In this document: in pieces, positions 1-8,739 of the stretch
Layout: each line of letters begins with the position of its first letter
How positions within the stretch are numbered: the stretch's first letter is position 1
Source of the DNA: Candidatus Poribacteria bacterium
Lineage (GTDB): Bacteria; Poribacteria; WGA-4E; WGA-3G
DNA length: 64,000 bases
Assembly: GCA_022827185.1 (NCBI GenBank)
Contig: JAJDTM010000045.1
Span: forward strand, 1-64,000
Direction: 5' to 3'
Program-made: the position numbers and the translations under genes
The notes under the pieces: model-generated
Database searches by the model: none
Told to the model about the DNA's origin: nothing
What the model saw: only the letters and a program-made list of their open reading frames with translations

Positions 1-153
1 GGGTATCTTCTGTCGTTTTTCACGGATCCTCGGTGTAGAGCGGATACGCTCTTTGGTATTTATTAACATGGGTTTCTCATACCTATACCCTTTCACAAAC
101 CCTAATCTTACACTTGAGAAAAAAATGGGGGTAAGTGAGACTCACCTAAAGGA

Positions 154-184
154 TTGACAAAACAGAGGCGTTTTATGCTACAAT
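154..184 (+). promoter_or_regulatory. sigma-70-type promoter with extended -10
   Basis: A perfect -35 TTGACA (154-159) and an extended -10 TGC-TACAAT (hexamer 179-184) lie 19 bp apart, which is slightly long. No open reading frame follows for about 680 bases. The likely product is therefore an untranslated RNA, or the leader of something lost. Confidence 0.5.
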
Positions 185-189
185 TAGGT

Positions 190-435
190 TAGTGCTGTCA
201 TAGTCCAATTATGGCAGTGCCGCGCCGAGCGGTGTCGTTACCACCATCGGCGCACCTATAAAAACATAGGAGACTACCAAGTACGAGAAACATTATAGAA
301 AAAATACAAAAAAGAGTCAAGAGTTTTTTGATCTTTTTTGCCATGTTTCTCTCTTGACGTTCTTGGTAATCCTTCCTGCAAGATGCTAACCTAAAAGGTT
401 CACAAATAGGTTCGCAGTGTCATAGTCCAATTAGA
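190..435 (+). ncRNA. candidate structured non-coding RNA with an internal 27-bp repeat
   Basis: Downstream of the promoter at 154-184 there is a run of stem-loops. CTGTCATA (195-202) pairs with TATGGCAG (210-217). GCGCCGA/TCGGCGC plus GGTG/CACC pair across 222-253. CCTAT/ATAGG pair across 255-270. A long imperfect stem joins 276-293 to 343-367, with a further A/T-rich hairpin inside it. A 27-bp motif, TAGGTT-n5-TGTCATAGTCCAATTA, occurs at 185-211 and again at 407-433. No coding frame of useful length is present. I do not recognise the family. It could be a regulatory RNA or the remains of a mobile element. Confidence 0.3.
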
Positions 436-800
436 GCAGGTGTCTCCATGTTGATGGGTGTTTTCCAGCACCACCATAAGTCCAGCGAGGCAACTTTTCA
501 TTAGCAAACTTTCCGCACTCTTCCAGTAGAACGGATCTCCGAAGCCCGATCCCTCCTATAGAAACTGAAAACAGCATGCACCGAACAAATATGAATTCTC
601 AGTTCACCATCTCTTAAAGACCAATTTTTTTAACCCTTTTCGTGCATAAAATGAAAAAAATGTCATAAAATCTGAAAAATTAATAGATTATCTTCATGTA
701 ACACCTCATAAAACAAAATAGAGGCTTCATATTATTATAACGCGTATGTTAGGACGAAAGGTTGCATTAAAATAAACATTAGACCTTAATAATGAAAAAC
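436..800. other. AT-rich intergenic region, nothing identified
   Basis: This is the non-coding stretch before the radC promoter. It becomes strongly AT-rich after about 600. No gene, repeat or RNA fold was recognised. Confidence 0.5.
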
Positions 801-829
801 TTGTTTTTATTCCGAAAATCCGGTATAAT
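801..829 (+). promoter_or_regulatory. radC promoter
   Basis: TTGTTT (801-806) and a consensus TATAAT (824-829) are separated by 17 bp. This places transcription start about 30 bases before the radC start codon, which is preceded by an AAAGGGA ribosome binding site. Confidence 0.6.
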
Positions 830-864
830 TCTGCCAAATTCTCTATTACACAGAAAGGGATATA

Positions 865-1620
865 ATGTCTAACGAATACCGCACCGTGCGAATTAAGGAC
901 CTGCCCGAAAATGAACGCCCGCGTGAAAGGCTTCATAAACACGGACCAGAGATTCTGAAGGACTCAGAATTATTAGCGATTATTCTCAAGAGCGGCTTCC
1001 AAGGAACGAGTGCCATCCAACTCGGTGAACAGATTCTTATTGCACTTGAAGGTGATCTCAAACGGATGGCGGATTACAAATCCAAGCAATATGAGAAAAT
1101 CAAAGGTGTCGGCGAAGCGAAAGCAGCACAGATCGTCGCAGCGTTTGAACTCGGCAAACGATTGGCACGGTTCCATGCCGACCGAGATAAGATTACCTCA
1201 CCCAGCGATGTTGCCGACTTGATGATGTCTAAAATGCGTTATCTACAGAAAGAAATCGTTTGCGTCCTATGCCTCGATACCAAAGGCGGGGTTACAACCA
1301 AGGGGCTCAGCGGAGACGCTGAGGCTTTGGAGACAATAACTTGGGGCAAAAGGTTAGGAGAAACAACAGTCTTTGAAGGCACACTCAACGCCAGCGTTTT
1401 TCACCCACGCGAAATTTTTCGATTCGCCATCGAAGAATCCGCAAATTCAATCGTCCTCGCCCATAACCATCCGTCTGGCGATCCACAACCGAGTCAGGAA
1501 GACATCCGTGCAACAAAACAACTGATTGAAGCGGGGAATCAAATCGGGATTAAAGTATTGGATCACATCGTCATCGGTGACGGGATCTTCGTCAGTCTAA
1601 AGGAAGAGGGATTTATTTGA
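865..1620 (+). CDS. radC: RadC family protein (JAB/MPN domain)
   Basis: This 251-residue protein has the usual RadC length and layout. An N-terminal helix-hairpin-helix-like region (about 40-100) contains the IKGVGEAKA motif. A C-terminal JAMM metalloprotease-fold domain (about 125-250) carries the HNHPSGD metal-binding motif, with an upstream glutamate in the conserved position. RadC proteins were named for DNA repair but their biochemical role is unsettled; the JAMM motif suggests a zinc-dependent activity. The gene has its own promoter (801-829) and stands alone on the plus strand. It ends tail-to-tail, 4 bases from the convergent methyltransferase gene. Confidence 0.93.
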   Translation: MSNEYRTVRIKDLPENERPRERLHKHGPEILKDSELLAIILKSGFQGTSAIQLGEQILIALEGDLKRMADYKSKQYEKIKGVGEAKAAQIVAAFELGKRLARFHADRDKITSPSDVADLMMSKMRYLQKEIVCVLCLDTKGGVTTKGLSGDAEALETITWGKRLGETTVFEGTLNASVFHPREIFRFAIEESANSIVLAHNHPSGDPQPSQEDIRATKQLIEAGNQIGIKVLDHIVIGDGIFVSLKEEGFI

Positions 1621-1624
1621 AGGG

Positions 1625-2365
1625 TTACTTCGCACCCCGTTGCCGAAGTGCCTCATATAGCAGGATACCGGCTGCAACTGAAACGTTGAGCGATTCAATG
1701 TTTCCTAACATCGGCAGATGCACGAGATAGTCACATTTCTCTTTGACGAGCCGTCGGATGCCTTCACCTTCGCTGCCTAACACGAGACACAACGGGATGT
1801 TAAAATCCGCATCAGTGTACAGACACGGCGCATCTCCAGTGGCACCAGCAACCCAGATGCCTGCCTTTTTAAGAGCGTCCACGGTGCGAGCAAGGTTTGT
1901 TACGCTAACAATAGGGATGTATGCAGATGCACCCGCTGACGCTTTATGAACAGCGGCGGTAATGCCGACAGCACTATTCTTTGGAATGATAACAGCATCG
2001 GCATTCGCAGCATCGGCAGTCCGAAGAATTGCCCCAAGATTTCTGGGGTCTTGAACACCATCTAACATGACCAACAGTGCTTTGTGTTCACTACACTGTA
2101 TTTTCGCGAGTATTGACGACAGATCCGTATAATGCGGCGATCTAATGACGGCAACAACACCTTGGTGCGGAACGGATGGTTCAAATCTATCTAATTCGCG
2201 GCGTGTGCAGTGTTTTATAGGGATGCCTATCTGTTCTGCCATCGCGATAATTTGGCGGATACGCGAGTGTGTGCTACCTTTAGTGATACAAATCTTTTCT
2301 ACATCCTGAGACGCACGCCGCAGACGTTCTATAACTGGGTTCCTACCAACAATGTATTCGGACAT
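1625..2365 (-). CDS. rlmB: SpoU/TrmH-family 2'-O-ribose RNA methyltransferase, RlmB type
   Basis: The protein has a short substrate-binding N-terminus (IVGRNPVIERL) followed by a knotted SpoU methyltransferase domain. That domain carries the three family motifs: DGVQDPRNLGAILRTA, then LVLGSEGEGI, then IPMLG/ESLNVSVAAGILLYE. The closest known role is RlmB, which methylates G2251 of 23S rRNA using S-adenosylmethionine; a tRNA target cannot be excluded. I start at 2365 (MSEYIVGRN). The nine extra in-frame upstream codons are read from the inverted repeat at 2378-2458 and do not look like protein. No clear Shine-Dalgarno is visible, possibly because the repeat replaced the native leader. Confidence 0.85.
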   Translation of the reverse strand: MSEYIVGRNPVIERLRRASQDVEKICITKGSTHSRIRQIIAMAEQIGIPIKHCTRRELDRFEPSVPHQGVVAVIRSPHYTDLSSILAKIQCSEHKALLVMLDGVQDPRNLGAILRTADAANADAVIIPKNSAVGITAAVHKASAGASAYIPIVSVTNLARTVDALKKAGIWVAGATGDAPCLYTDADFNIPLCLVLGSEGEGIRRLVKEKCDYLVHLPMLGNIESLNVSVAAGILLYEALRQRGAK

Positions 2366-2377
2366 GTTTAAATATAT

Positions 2378-2458
2378 AGGACTTACGCACAATTTCGTTG
2401 TATTTAACCCCCTAAATCCCCCTTATCAGGGGACTTTAAGAGGTAATGCGTAAGTCCT
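2378..2458. repeat. AGGACTTACGCA inverted-repeat element, copy A
   Basis: This 81-bp element has perfect 12-bp terminal inverted repeats: AGGACTTACGCA at 2378-2389 and its reverse complement at 2447-2458. The core, rich in CCCCTAAATCCCCC, is also found in reverse orientation inside copy F at 61116. The structure is MITE-like, without coding capacity. It lies directly upstream of the rRNA methyltransferase start. Confidence 0.8.
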
Positions 2459-2465
2459 GAAATAT

Positions 2466-2495
2466 AAAAAGGCGGATACGGATATCCGCCTTTTG
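2466..2495 (-). terminator. bidirectional rho-independent terminator
   Basis: A perfect 8-bp stem GGCGGATA/TATCCGCC with a 4-base loop (2471-2490) is flanked by A-rich sequence on one side and TTTT on the other. It lies immediately after the stop of the small minus-strand gene 2499-2738 and would end its transcript. Confidence 0.75.
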
Positions 2496-2498
2496 AAG

Positions 2499-2738
2499 TT
2501 AACCACCACGGACGAATTTAATATCGGGTCCACGCGGTGTGATTTTGATATCTGGGTCCGCCGCTTGGCATTGGACACAAGTAATGGCACCGACGTTTAC
2601 GTTTGCCATCCGCGGCGCGAGTTTTCCTAACTTAAATACAAATCCTAAAATGTCGGCTGCCGGGATTTTCTCATCACAGGCACCGCAAGGGATCGCCTCC
2701 CCTGACTTAACTTTCGCTAAAAGTTCTGAAGCCTTCAT
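2499..2738 (-). CDS. small cysteine-rich hypothetical protein (zinc-ribbon-like)
   Basis: This 79-residue protein starts MKASELLAKVKSGE. A C-G-A-C pair near residue 20 and a C-V-Q-C pair near residue 55 could bind one zinc ion as a zinc ribbon. The start at 2738 is chosen because AAGGAA lies just upstream. The longer in-frame extension is translated from the two tandem units of repeat copy B and is not credible. I do not recognise a family. It is the last gene before the terminator, downstream of iolD but separated from it by repeat copy B. Confidence 0.6.
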   Translation of the reverse strand: MKASELLAKVKSGEAIPCGACDEKIPAADILGFVFKLGKLAPRMANVNVGAITCVQCQAADPDIKITPRGPDIKFVRGG

Positions 2739-2758
2739 AATTTCCTTCCGTTTCAGAT

Positions 2759-2907
2759 AGGACTTACGCAGCCCCCTTGCAGGCGGGGTTTCAAACCCCG
2801 CCTGCAGAGTGCATCGGACGTTCGTCAGCCCCCTTGCAGGCCGGGTTTCAAACCCCGCCTGCAGAGTGCATCGGACGTTCGTTATCATAGAAAAATGCGT
2901 AAGTCTT
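2759..2907. repeat. AGGACTTACGCA inverted-repeat element, copy B
   Basis: The ends are AGGACTTACGCA (2759-2770) and TGCGTAAGTCTT (2896-2907), giving 149 bp. The core is a tandem duplication of a unit of about 57 bp. Each unit holds a hairpin of the type GCAGGCGGGGTTT-loop-AAACCCCGCCTGC; the second unit carries a single change that breaks one pair. The element separates iolD from the small downstream gene. Confidence 0.8.
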
Positions 2908-2926
2908 GTCAAAGTAACGCAATTGT

Positions 2927-4792
2927 CTACAGGAAGTAACGTTCCTTCTGCTTATCTGATTCGTATTCCTTGTACGCCTCCTGTGCGGAGTCCACTTCAG
3001 AGACTTCCGCAACAGGTACATCCCACCAAGATTCGTAGCGCGGAACCCCTTCGTAGTAATCTACATCAATCTTCACGACGGTCGTGTGTTCCGCTTCGCG
3101 TGCCTCATGCAAGGCAGCCTTCAGACTTTGCAACGTTGTCGCTTCAATCACTTTAGCACCGAGACTCGCGGCATTCGCTGCAAGATCCACCGGTAAAAAA
3201 TCGCCTGAGAGTTCGCCGGTTTCTTCTTCACGGTAACGGAAACGGGTAGCAAATCCCTGGGCACCCGTTGCTCGCGATAACCCACCGATGCTACTATGCC
3301 CCTCATTATTGACGAGTACAATAATCAGTTTATAGCCTTCCTGGATGGATGTAATAATCTCCTGTGCCAACATCAGATATGAACCGTCACCTACCATAAC
3401 ATAGACATCACGACTCGGATCCGCCATTTTGATGCCTAACCCACCGGCGATTTCATATCCCATACAGGAATAGCCGTATTCTAAGTGGTACTGCTTCGGA
3501 TTACGGGTTCGCCATAACTTATGCAGATCACCCGGCATGCTGCCCGCGGCACAAACCATAACATCTTCAGGACGTGAGAATTCATTAACCACGCCAATAA
3601 CTTCGCTTTGGCTCGGCAAAGGACTATGACCGAGGTGGTAAAGCCGATCTACCTCCGATTCCCATTCGTCCCGATATTTCTCAATCTGTGCAGCATAAGA
3701 TGCGTCAACGCGATAGTCGCCTATGGCGGTAGCGAGTTCCGTAAGCGTGACACGCGCGTCCGCAACCAACGGTAGTGCAGCATGTTTATAGGCATCAAAT
3801 TCAGCGACATTGATATTGATAAAACGGACATCGGGGTTTTGGAAAGCAGTTTTGGAAGCAGTCGTGAAATCACTCAAGCGCGTCCCAATCGCAATAACCA
3901 AATCCGCCGCTCGCGCCGTGATATTCGCCCCGGGTGTACCCGTCGCGCCTATCGCGCCAAGATTCTGCGGATGATTATACGGTAGCGACCCTTTACCGGC
4001 GAAAGTTTCCCCGACAGGGATACCTGTCTGCTCCACAAATTCAGCGAGCTGCGCTGTGGCTTCGCTATAGATAACACCACCACCGGCGATAATTAAGGGA
4101 CGCTCACTTTCGCGTATCCATGCCGTTGCTTGATTCAACAGACCTTCGTCTGCACGCGGACGCGATATAGTATAGACACGTTTCTCAAAAAGTTGTGAGG
4201 GATAATCGTACGCCTCGGCTTGAACATCTTGAGGGAGTGCTAAGGTTACGGCACCCGTTTCCGCTTGAGATGTCAGCACCCGCATCGCCTCCGGCAACGC
4301 CGTGATGATCTGTTCTGGACGGTTAATGCGGTCCCAGTAGCGTGAAATCGGTTTGAAGCAATCGTTCACCGAATAATCCTGTGAACTCGGTGATTCCAGC
4401 TGCTGTAAAACTGGAGCAACTAAACGTGTCGAAAAGATGTCACCCGGTAACAAGAGAACAGGTAATCGGTTAATTGTCGCACCCGCGGCACCGGTAATCA
4501 TGTTCGTCGCACCCGGTCCGATAGAGGTCGTGCAAGCAAAGACACGCAAACGGTTGTTCATCTTCGCAAATGCAGCGGCAGTATGCACCATTGACTGTTC
4601 ATTCCGGGTCTGATAGAAGCGAAAGGTATCAGCGTATTGGTGCAACGCTTGCCCGATCCCGGCAACATTGCCATGACCAAAGATGCCGAACATCCCAGCG
4701 AAAAATTGGATCTCGTTCCCATCTCTCTCAACGTACTGTTGTCGAAGAAACTGAACGATGGCTTGTCCCATCGTAAGTTTTTGTGTTTGCAT
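2927..4792 (-). CDS. iolD: IolD-like 3D-(3,5/4)-trihydroxycyclohexane-1,2-dione acylhydrolase
   Basis: This 621-residue thiamine-diphosphate enzyme has the length expected of IolD. The N-terminal pyrimidine-binding domain carries the IolD hallmark GIFGHGNVAG. The C-terminal domain has the ThDP/Mg motif GDGSYLML...VNNEGHSS. IolD opens the ring of trihydroxycyclohexane-dione to 5-deoxy-glucuronate in myo-inositol breakdown. I start at MQTQKLTMGQ (4792) because GGAGG lies 10 bases upstream. The 122 bp to iolC contain a scrap of a dispersed repeat. IolG, IolE and IolB are not in this window, so inositol use by this locus alone is incomplete. Confidence 0.85.
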   Translation of the reverse strand: MQTQKLTMGQAIVQFLRQQYVERDGNEIQFFAGMFGIFGHGNVAGIGQALHQYADTFRFYQTRNEQSMVHTAAAFAKMNNRLRVFACTTSIGPGATNMITGAAGATINRLPVLLLPGDIFSTRLVAPVLQQLESPSSQDYSVNDCFKPISRYWDRINRPEQIITALPEAMRVLTSQAETGAVTLALPQDVQAEAYDYPSQLFEKRVYTISRPRADEGLLNQATAWIRESERPLIIAGGGVIYSEATAQLAEFVEQTGIPVGETFAGKGSLPYNHPQNLGAIGATGTPGANITARAADLVIAIGTRLSDFTTASKTAFQNPDVRFININVAEFDAYKHAALPLVADARVTLTELATAIGDYRVDASYAAQIEKYRDEWESEVDRLYHLGHSPLPSQSEVIGVVNEFSRPEDVMVCAAGSMPGDLHKLWRTRNPKQYHLEYGYSCMGYEIAGGLGIKMADPSRDVYVMVGDGSYLMLAQEIITSIQEGYKLIIVLVNNEGHSSIGGLSRATGAQGFATRFRYREEETGELSGDFLPVDLAANAASLGAKVIEATTLQSLKAALHEAREAEHTTVVKIDVDYYEGVPRYESWWDVPVAEVSEVDSAQEAYKEYESDKQKERYFL

Positions 4793-4914
4793 AAAAATTA
4801 ACCTCCAGGTCCCGTAGGTTCGGTTTCCTAGGGGAAATCCGCAGAAATACCCAAGCAAAGACCCCCAGCCAAAACACCAAACCGGATTTATCCAAAGAAC
4901 AGCGAATAATCACA

Positions 4915-5922
4915 TTACCAGCCGCCACGTTCAGCGACAAATTCATCAACTTCGGGCATTGTTGGCATAAAGTTAGCACAACCGTGCCGTGTTACAACAA
5001 TCGCACCCGTTGCATTGCCAAGACGCGCAGATTTTTCCCAATCCCAACCGCTGAGATTCCCGTAAATAAAACCACTCGCGAAGGCATCTCCAGCACCGAG
5101 GGTGTTGTAGACTTCAACGGGAAAAGGTGCCGCGTGAATGACCTCACCACTCGCCAGATGGATGTCTGCCCCTTCAATACCACGCTTCACTATTAATGCC
5201 GCTGGCCCCGCACCTAAAAGCGTTTGGATAGCACCTGCCATATCTCCCTCAATCTCAGGATTTGAGATTTGGGAGTGTTCAATCGTAAGTTGCGAAAGGT
5301 CCGTAAGTGTGGCAGCTTTGATCTCCTCTTCCGTCCCGATAGCAATATCAATATAACGTAAGGCAGACCTAACGACAACACCGAATGCCCTCGGATCATG
5401 CCACTGATCTGCCCGGAAATCGAGGTCCAAAAAGACTTGGTTCCCAATGGACTGTGCCTTCTCAGCAGCATAGAGCGTTGCGCTACGGCTCGGTTCTTTG
5501 CTCAAGCCGGTGCCGGATATCAATACCGCCCGACTTTCAGCAATCGGTGCAGCGAGCGCATCATCAATAGTGAGTTCAATATCGGCGCAGTTATCACGGT
5601 AATAGATCAGAGGGAACCGATCTGGCGGCTCGATACCAAGTACCACAGCACTCGTTCGGTGATCGGGCTTATGCGGGATAAACTGGGTTTCAACGCCTTC
5701 ATTCTTCAAAAACTTGAGTAGAAACTCGCCAACCGGATCCTCGCCGACAGCAGTCAGTAGCGCAGCCCGAAGTCCAAGTCGCTGGACACCGACGCTAATA
5801 TTGGTAGGACACCCGCCGACGAAGGCACCGAAACTTTTAATGTCTGGAAACGCAGCACCGATGTCATTTGCGTAAAGATCTATAGAACTCCGTCCGATTG
5901 TGAGAATATCATATCTTTTCAT
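4915..5922 (-). CDS. iolC: PfkB-family sugar kinase, IolC-like 5-dehydro-2-deoxygluconokinase
   Basis: The 335-residue protein has the ribokinase fold. The N-terminal signature FVGGCPTNISVGVQRLG and the C-terminal catalytic signature NTLGAGDAFASGF (Asp is the base) are intact. The sequence DILTIGRSSIDLYANDIG at the start is typical of IolC. IolC phosphorylates 5-dehydro-2-deoxygluconate. The start codon overlaps the stop of the upstream aldolase gene (ATGA), so the two are translationally coupled. The neighbouring IolD supports the specific assignment over another sugar kinase. Confidence 0.85.
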   Translation of the reverse strand: MKRYDILTIGRSSIDLYANDIGAAFPDIKSFGAFVGGCPTNISVGVQRLGLRAALLTAVGEDPVGEFLLKFLKNEGVETQFIPHKPDHRTSAVVLGIEPPDRFPLIYYRDNCADIELTIDDALAAPIAESRAVLISGTGLSKEPSRSATLYAAEKAQSIGNQVFLDLDFRADQWHDPRAFGVVVRSALRYIDIAIGTEEEIKAATLTDLSQLTIEHSQISNPEIEGDMAGAIQTLLGAGPAALIVKRGIEGADIHLASGEVIHAAPFPVEVYNTLGAGDAFASGFIYGNLSGWDWEKSARLGNATGAIVVTRHGCANFMPTMPEVDEFVAERGGW

Positions 5923-6695
5923 CTTGAATTCGCAGCGTCTTTGAATTTCTGACGCTCCTCGGCAAACTTACGAGTTATAAGGAAAGCATCATTCCCGCAC
6001 GCAATGAGTTGAACACCTAAATGCAACCACTGTTCACCGCTCTCAAAATCATTGACATAGCAACCTAAAGCGATATTGTGCATCTGTGCATGTCTAATAA
6101 TTTTTTTGATAGCCTCTAAAAGTTGCGGATGATCAAGTTCACCAGAGATCCCCATCGACGTGGACAGATCGTACGGACCGACGAACACAACATCCAGTTC
6201 GCCAGTGGAGAGGATGTCATCAAGGTTCTCGACAGCCTTGACGGTCTCAATTTGCCCGATGGTGAGTATTTCCTGATTTGCGTTCCGCACATATTCTCTG
6301 GTATCAAGTTTTGTGAAATCCCCATAATCCGTGTGTCCAATCCCAAATGCGACACCCCGATCACCCTCTGGCGCGTATTTTGTCCATCTTTTAATTTTCT
6401 CAATATCTTTGTGAGATTCGATCCGGGGGATCATAACCCCAGTAGCCCCCGCGTCAAGCACCCGAGAAACAAAATGGCGTTCAAGTGCAGGCACCCGGAC
6501 AATACACGGGAGATTTGCGCCGCGCGCATTCCGAATTATCCGTCCAACGGTCTCTATAGAAAAGGAGCTATGTTCCAAGTCAGCAATAATGAAGTCCGCA
6601 CCAGCACTCGCGAGGAGTGTCGCAATCGCGGATCCACCGAATTCAAGTACGAAAGTCCCGATAAGTATCTCCCCACGCTTCAAAGATGTTTTCAC
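5919..6695 (-). CDS. HpcH/HpaI-family class II aldolase
   Basis: A 258-residue TIM-barrel aldolase with the family's ADLEH motif (catalytic His near residue 42) and the metal ligands of QIET and GPYDLS. Known members cleave 4-hydroxy-2-oxo acids to pyruvate plus an aldehyde using a divalent metal. The GTG start has AAAGGGG 9 bases upstream, overlapping the stop of the kinase gene, and the stop overlaps iolC. It sits where the inositol pathway would need the IolJ aldolase, which belongs to a different family. Whether it takes over that step or acts on another sugar acid cannot be read from the sequence. Confidence 0.85.
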   Translation of the reverse strand: MKTSLKRGEILIGTFVLEFGGSAIATLLASAGADFIIADLEHSSFSIETVGRIIRNARGANLPCIVRVPALERHFVSRVLDAGATGVMIPRIESHKDIEKIKRWTKYAPEGDRGVAFGIGHTDYGDFTKLDTREYVRNANQEILTIGQIETVKAVENLDDILSTGELDVVFVGPYDLSTSMGISGELDHPQLLEAIKKIIRHAQMHNIALGCYVNDFESGEQWLHLGVQLIACGNDAFLITRKFAEERQKFKDAANSR

Positions 6696-6709
6696 CTAAC
6701 ACAGCCCCT

Positions 6710-8644
6710 TTAATTTGCAACCGGGATTTCCGAAATTAATTTTTGTGCTTCACTCACCATCTTCGTCGGTTTAGACATCTTCTCACCGATTGCCAAGATT
6801 AACATGTAAAAATCGTAAGCCGTTTGCAACTCGTTATTGAGGTGCGCACTTTCAGCAGCGTTGAAATAGCAGACAGTTGCCATCCGGTGACATTCTTCGA
6901 CGTGGGAGGGGATATCTACGTACCCATGGTTGTAGGCGGCAAGGATATAAGATTTTCCTGCACTTTCCCATGAACGCTGGAGCTCAAATTGGCGTGCAAG
7001 GCGTGTATAGTAGACAGCTCCTTTTTTCGCATTCTTTCTGGCGAGACGCTGTTTCTCTGCAACCGTGTAAGCGAACCGAGCGCGCGTGTAGCAGTTGGCA
7101 GTGAGCTCTAAATTGTCATCCTTAACAAAATAGCCAGCCTGTTTCTGGTAGAACTTACCTAATTTCCTGTAGAGTGTAAGCCACTGCTGCGTACGTCCCT
7201 GTTGTTCATAAATCTGAATTTGTTGGAAGATGCGAAGTGCCTCCACTTCATGTGGATATTGGATATCGCTGTGAACTTGATCAAGCAGATATTCTGGAGA
7301 GGCTTCCTCAATGACGTGTCGATAACTGCTCGATACTCTAATCCGAGGCTGTATTGGCGTTATATCTGTCGGTGCCTCAGGAACAGATTTTTGATGATCA
7401 AGCCATGTGCGAAGGTCCGTACTGTCATCATCTGGCAATTTCTGAATGAGCGCAACGACCTCTTCCACAGTCGGACTCGCTGAGAGCGGCACATTTAAGG
7501 TGTTGAGTTTATGAAACAGGTCATCAACAGACTTGGTTAAACCGTGATCATTGATACAGAGACGGCTTGCCTTGTGGAGTTCAGCAAGTACCTCCGAATA
7601 GTCCCGATTCTCAGCGTAGCGTGCAGCGAGTGTATAATGTCTTTCGACTTGCGCTAACTGTTTTTCGCGTTTGGCGTTTTCCTCTTTCTGGCGGCGCTGG
7701 AAAAAAAGGTTTTGATTCATACGTTCCGCGTCCGCGAGCGACAGGCGAAACGTTTTTCGGTAGCGTTCAAGGGCTTCAGCCAATTTCGGGCTGCTGGAAT
7801 TAACGCTTGCGTCAATAAGTTCAGAAACCTGTTTGACGTACTCGTCTTGACGGATGCGATCCAATTCTTCGTACATCTCGGTAGCAGTTTGATGACGCTT
7901 CGAGAGTTGCCGATGGAGGGCTTTCTGGACAAAGTTGCGGAGGACTTCTGGACATCTGTCAATTTCTTCTATCTCGCCAGCAGCTTTCTTTTTATCTATC
8001 TGCTTATTTTCGCCTGAGAATGGGAACCGTCCGGTTACGGACTGATACAAGATGAGCGCGGTGGAGTAAAGGTCAGCACGATAATCATAAGCTCCATAGT
8101 GTTGTTCAGGTGCCATGTAGCGTCGGGTGCCTGCCATGGTTTCAGCGAATTCGGTTGTCTCACCAAAGATACGCGCGATACTAAAGTCAGCAACCTTCGC
8201 CTCTTTTTCAGTCGTAAGCAAGATATTTTGCGGTTTGATGTCCCGGTGCATGATCTTGTGAGCATGCGCCTCCTTTAAGCCTCGGCAGATGTCTAAACCG
8301 ATATTGAGCGTATCTGTTAGCCCAAGTGCCCCTTCCTGCATGAGTTCGTGAAGGCTTTTCCCTTCGACAAACTCCATGACTATCCACGCGACGTAATCAT
8401 CTTCGCCGGGTTCGACCGTATGAATAGAGACGATATTTGGATGTCCCCAAATTTTTGACATCGCTTGAAATTCTGTTAACAAGAACTTCATTCTGCTCGC
8501 AGGGTAAGCGGTTTTTGCTAAAGCTTTAATGGCAACGTCTCGATTCGTCATCTCTTCGCGGGCGCGAAAAACCGAGGAGAATCCTCCTGAGTTCAGAAAT
8601 TCAAGCAATCTATATTTACCTAAGATTAATTGATCAATCTGCAT
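6710..8644 (-). CDS. Ser/Thr protein kinase with C-terminal helical/TPR-like region
   Basis: The N-terminal 270 residues form a Hanks-type kinase: glycine-rich loop LNSGGFSSVF, the ATP-anchoring Lys in VAIKAL, catalytic loop HRDIKPQNILL and YMAPEQ. The DFG motif reads DFS, keeping the metal-binding Asp. The remaining 370 residues are charged and helical, with TPR/SNAP-like stretches around 330-400 and 520-640. There is no membrane segment, so it is cytosolic. I place the start at MQIDQLILGKY (8644). A TTG 30 bases upstream (8674) is an alternative, but AAGGA is too close to it. The gene is first in an operon with the aldolase, iolC and iolD, 14 bp upstream of the aldolase. Confidence 0.85.
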   Translation of the reverse strand: MQIDQLILGKYRLLEFLNSGGFSSVFRAREEMTNRDVAIKALAKTAYPASRMKFLLTEFQAMSKIWGHPNIVSIHTVEPGEDDYVAWIVMEFVEGKSLHELMQEGALGLTDTLNIGLDICRGLKEAHAHKIMHRDIKPQNILLTTEKEAKVADFSIARIFGETTEFAETMAGTRRYMAPEQHYGAYDYRADLYSTALILYQSVTGRFPFSGENKQIDKKKAAGEIEEIDRCPEVLRNFVQKALHRQLSKRHQTATEMYEELDRIRQDEYVKQVSELIDASVNSSSPKLAEALERYRKTFRLSLADAERMNQNLFFQRRQKEENAKREKQLAQVERHYTLAARYAENRDYSEVLAELHKASRLCINDHGLTKSVDDLFHKLNTLNVPLSASPTVEEVVALIQKLPDDDSTDLRTWLDHQKSVPEAPTDITPIQPRIRVSSSYRHVIEEASPEYLLDQVHSDIQYPHEVEALRIFQQIQIYEQQGRTQQWLTLYRKLGKFYQKQAGYFVKDDNLELTANCYTRARFAYTVAEKQRLARKNAKKGAVYYTRLARQFELQRSWESAGKSYILAAYNHGYVDIPSHVEECHRMATVCYFNAAESAHLNNELQTAYDFYMLILAIGEKMSKPTKMVSEAQKLISEIPVAN

Positions 8645-8686
8645 AGCGGTATCTGATAAGCGAAGAGTATACAATCCTTAGTAATA

Positions 8687-8715
8687 AGATTAACAAAATT
8701 AAGAACGATTGTCAA
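8687..8715 (-). promoter_or_regulatory. promoter of the kinase-aldolase-iolC-iolD operon
   Basis: On the minus strand a perfect TTGACA (complement of 8710-8715) is 17 bp from TAATCT (complement of 8687-8692). Transcription would start near 8680, about 36 bases before the preferred ATG of the kinase gene. Confidence 0.65.
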
Positions 8716-8739
8716 CACAAAAACACGTTTTCAGCGGGT

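Noticed and set aside
2366..2392. Upstream start for the RNA methyltransferase giving nine extra residues
   Set aside because: These codons are read out of the AGGACTTACGCA element. The same happens for the small gene at 2499, the reductase at 12580 and the WD40 gene at 58891.
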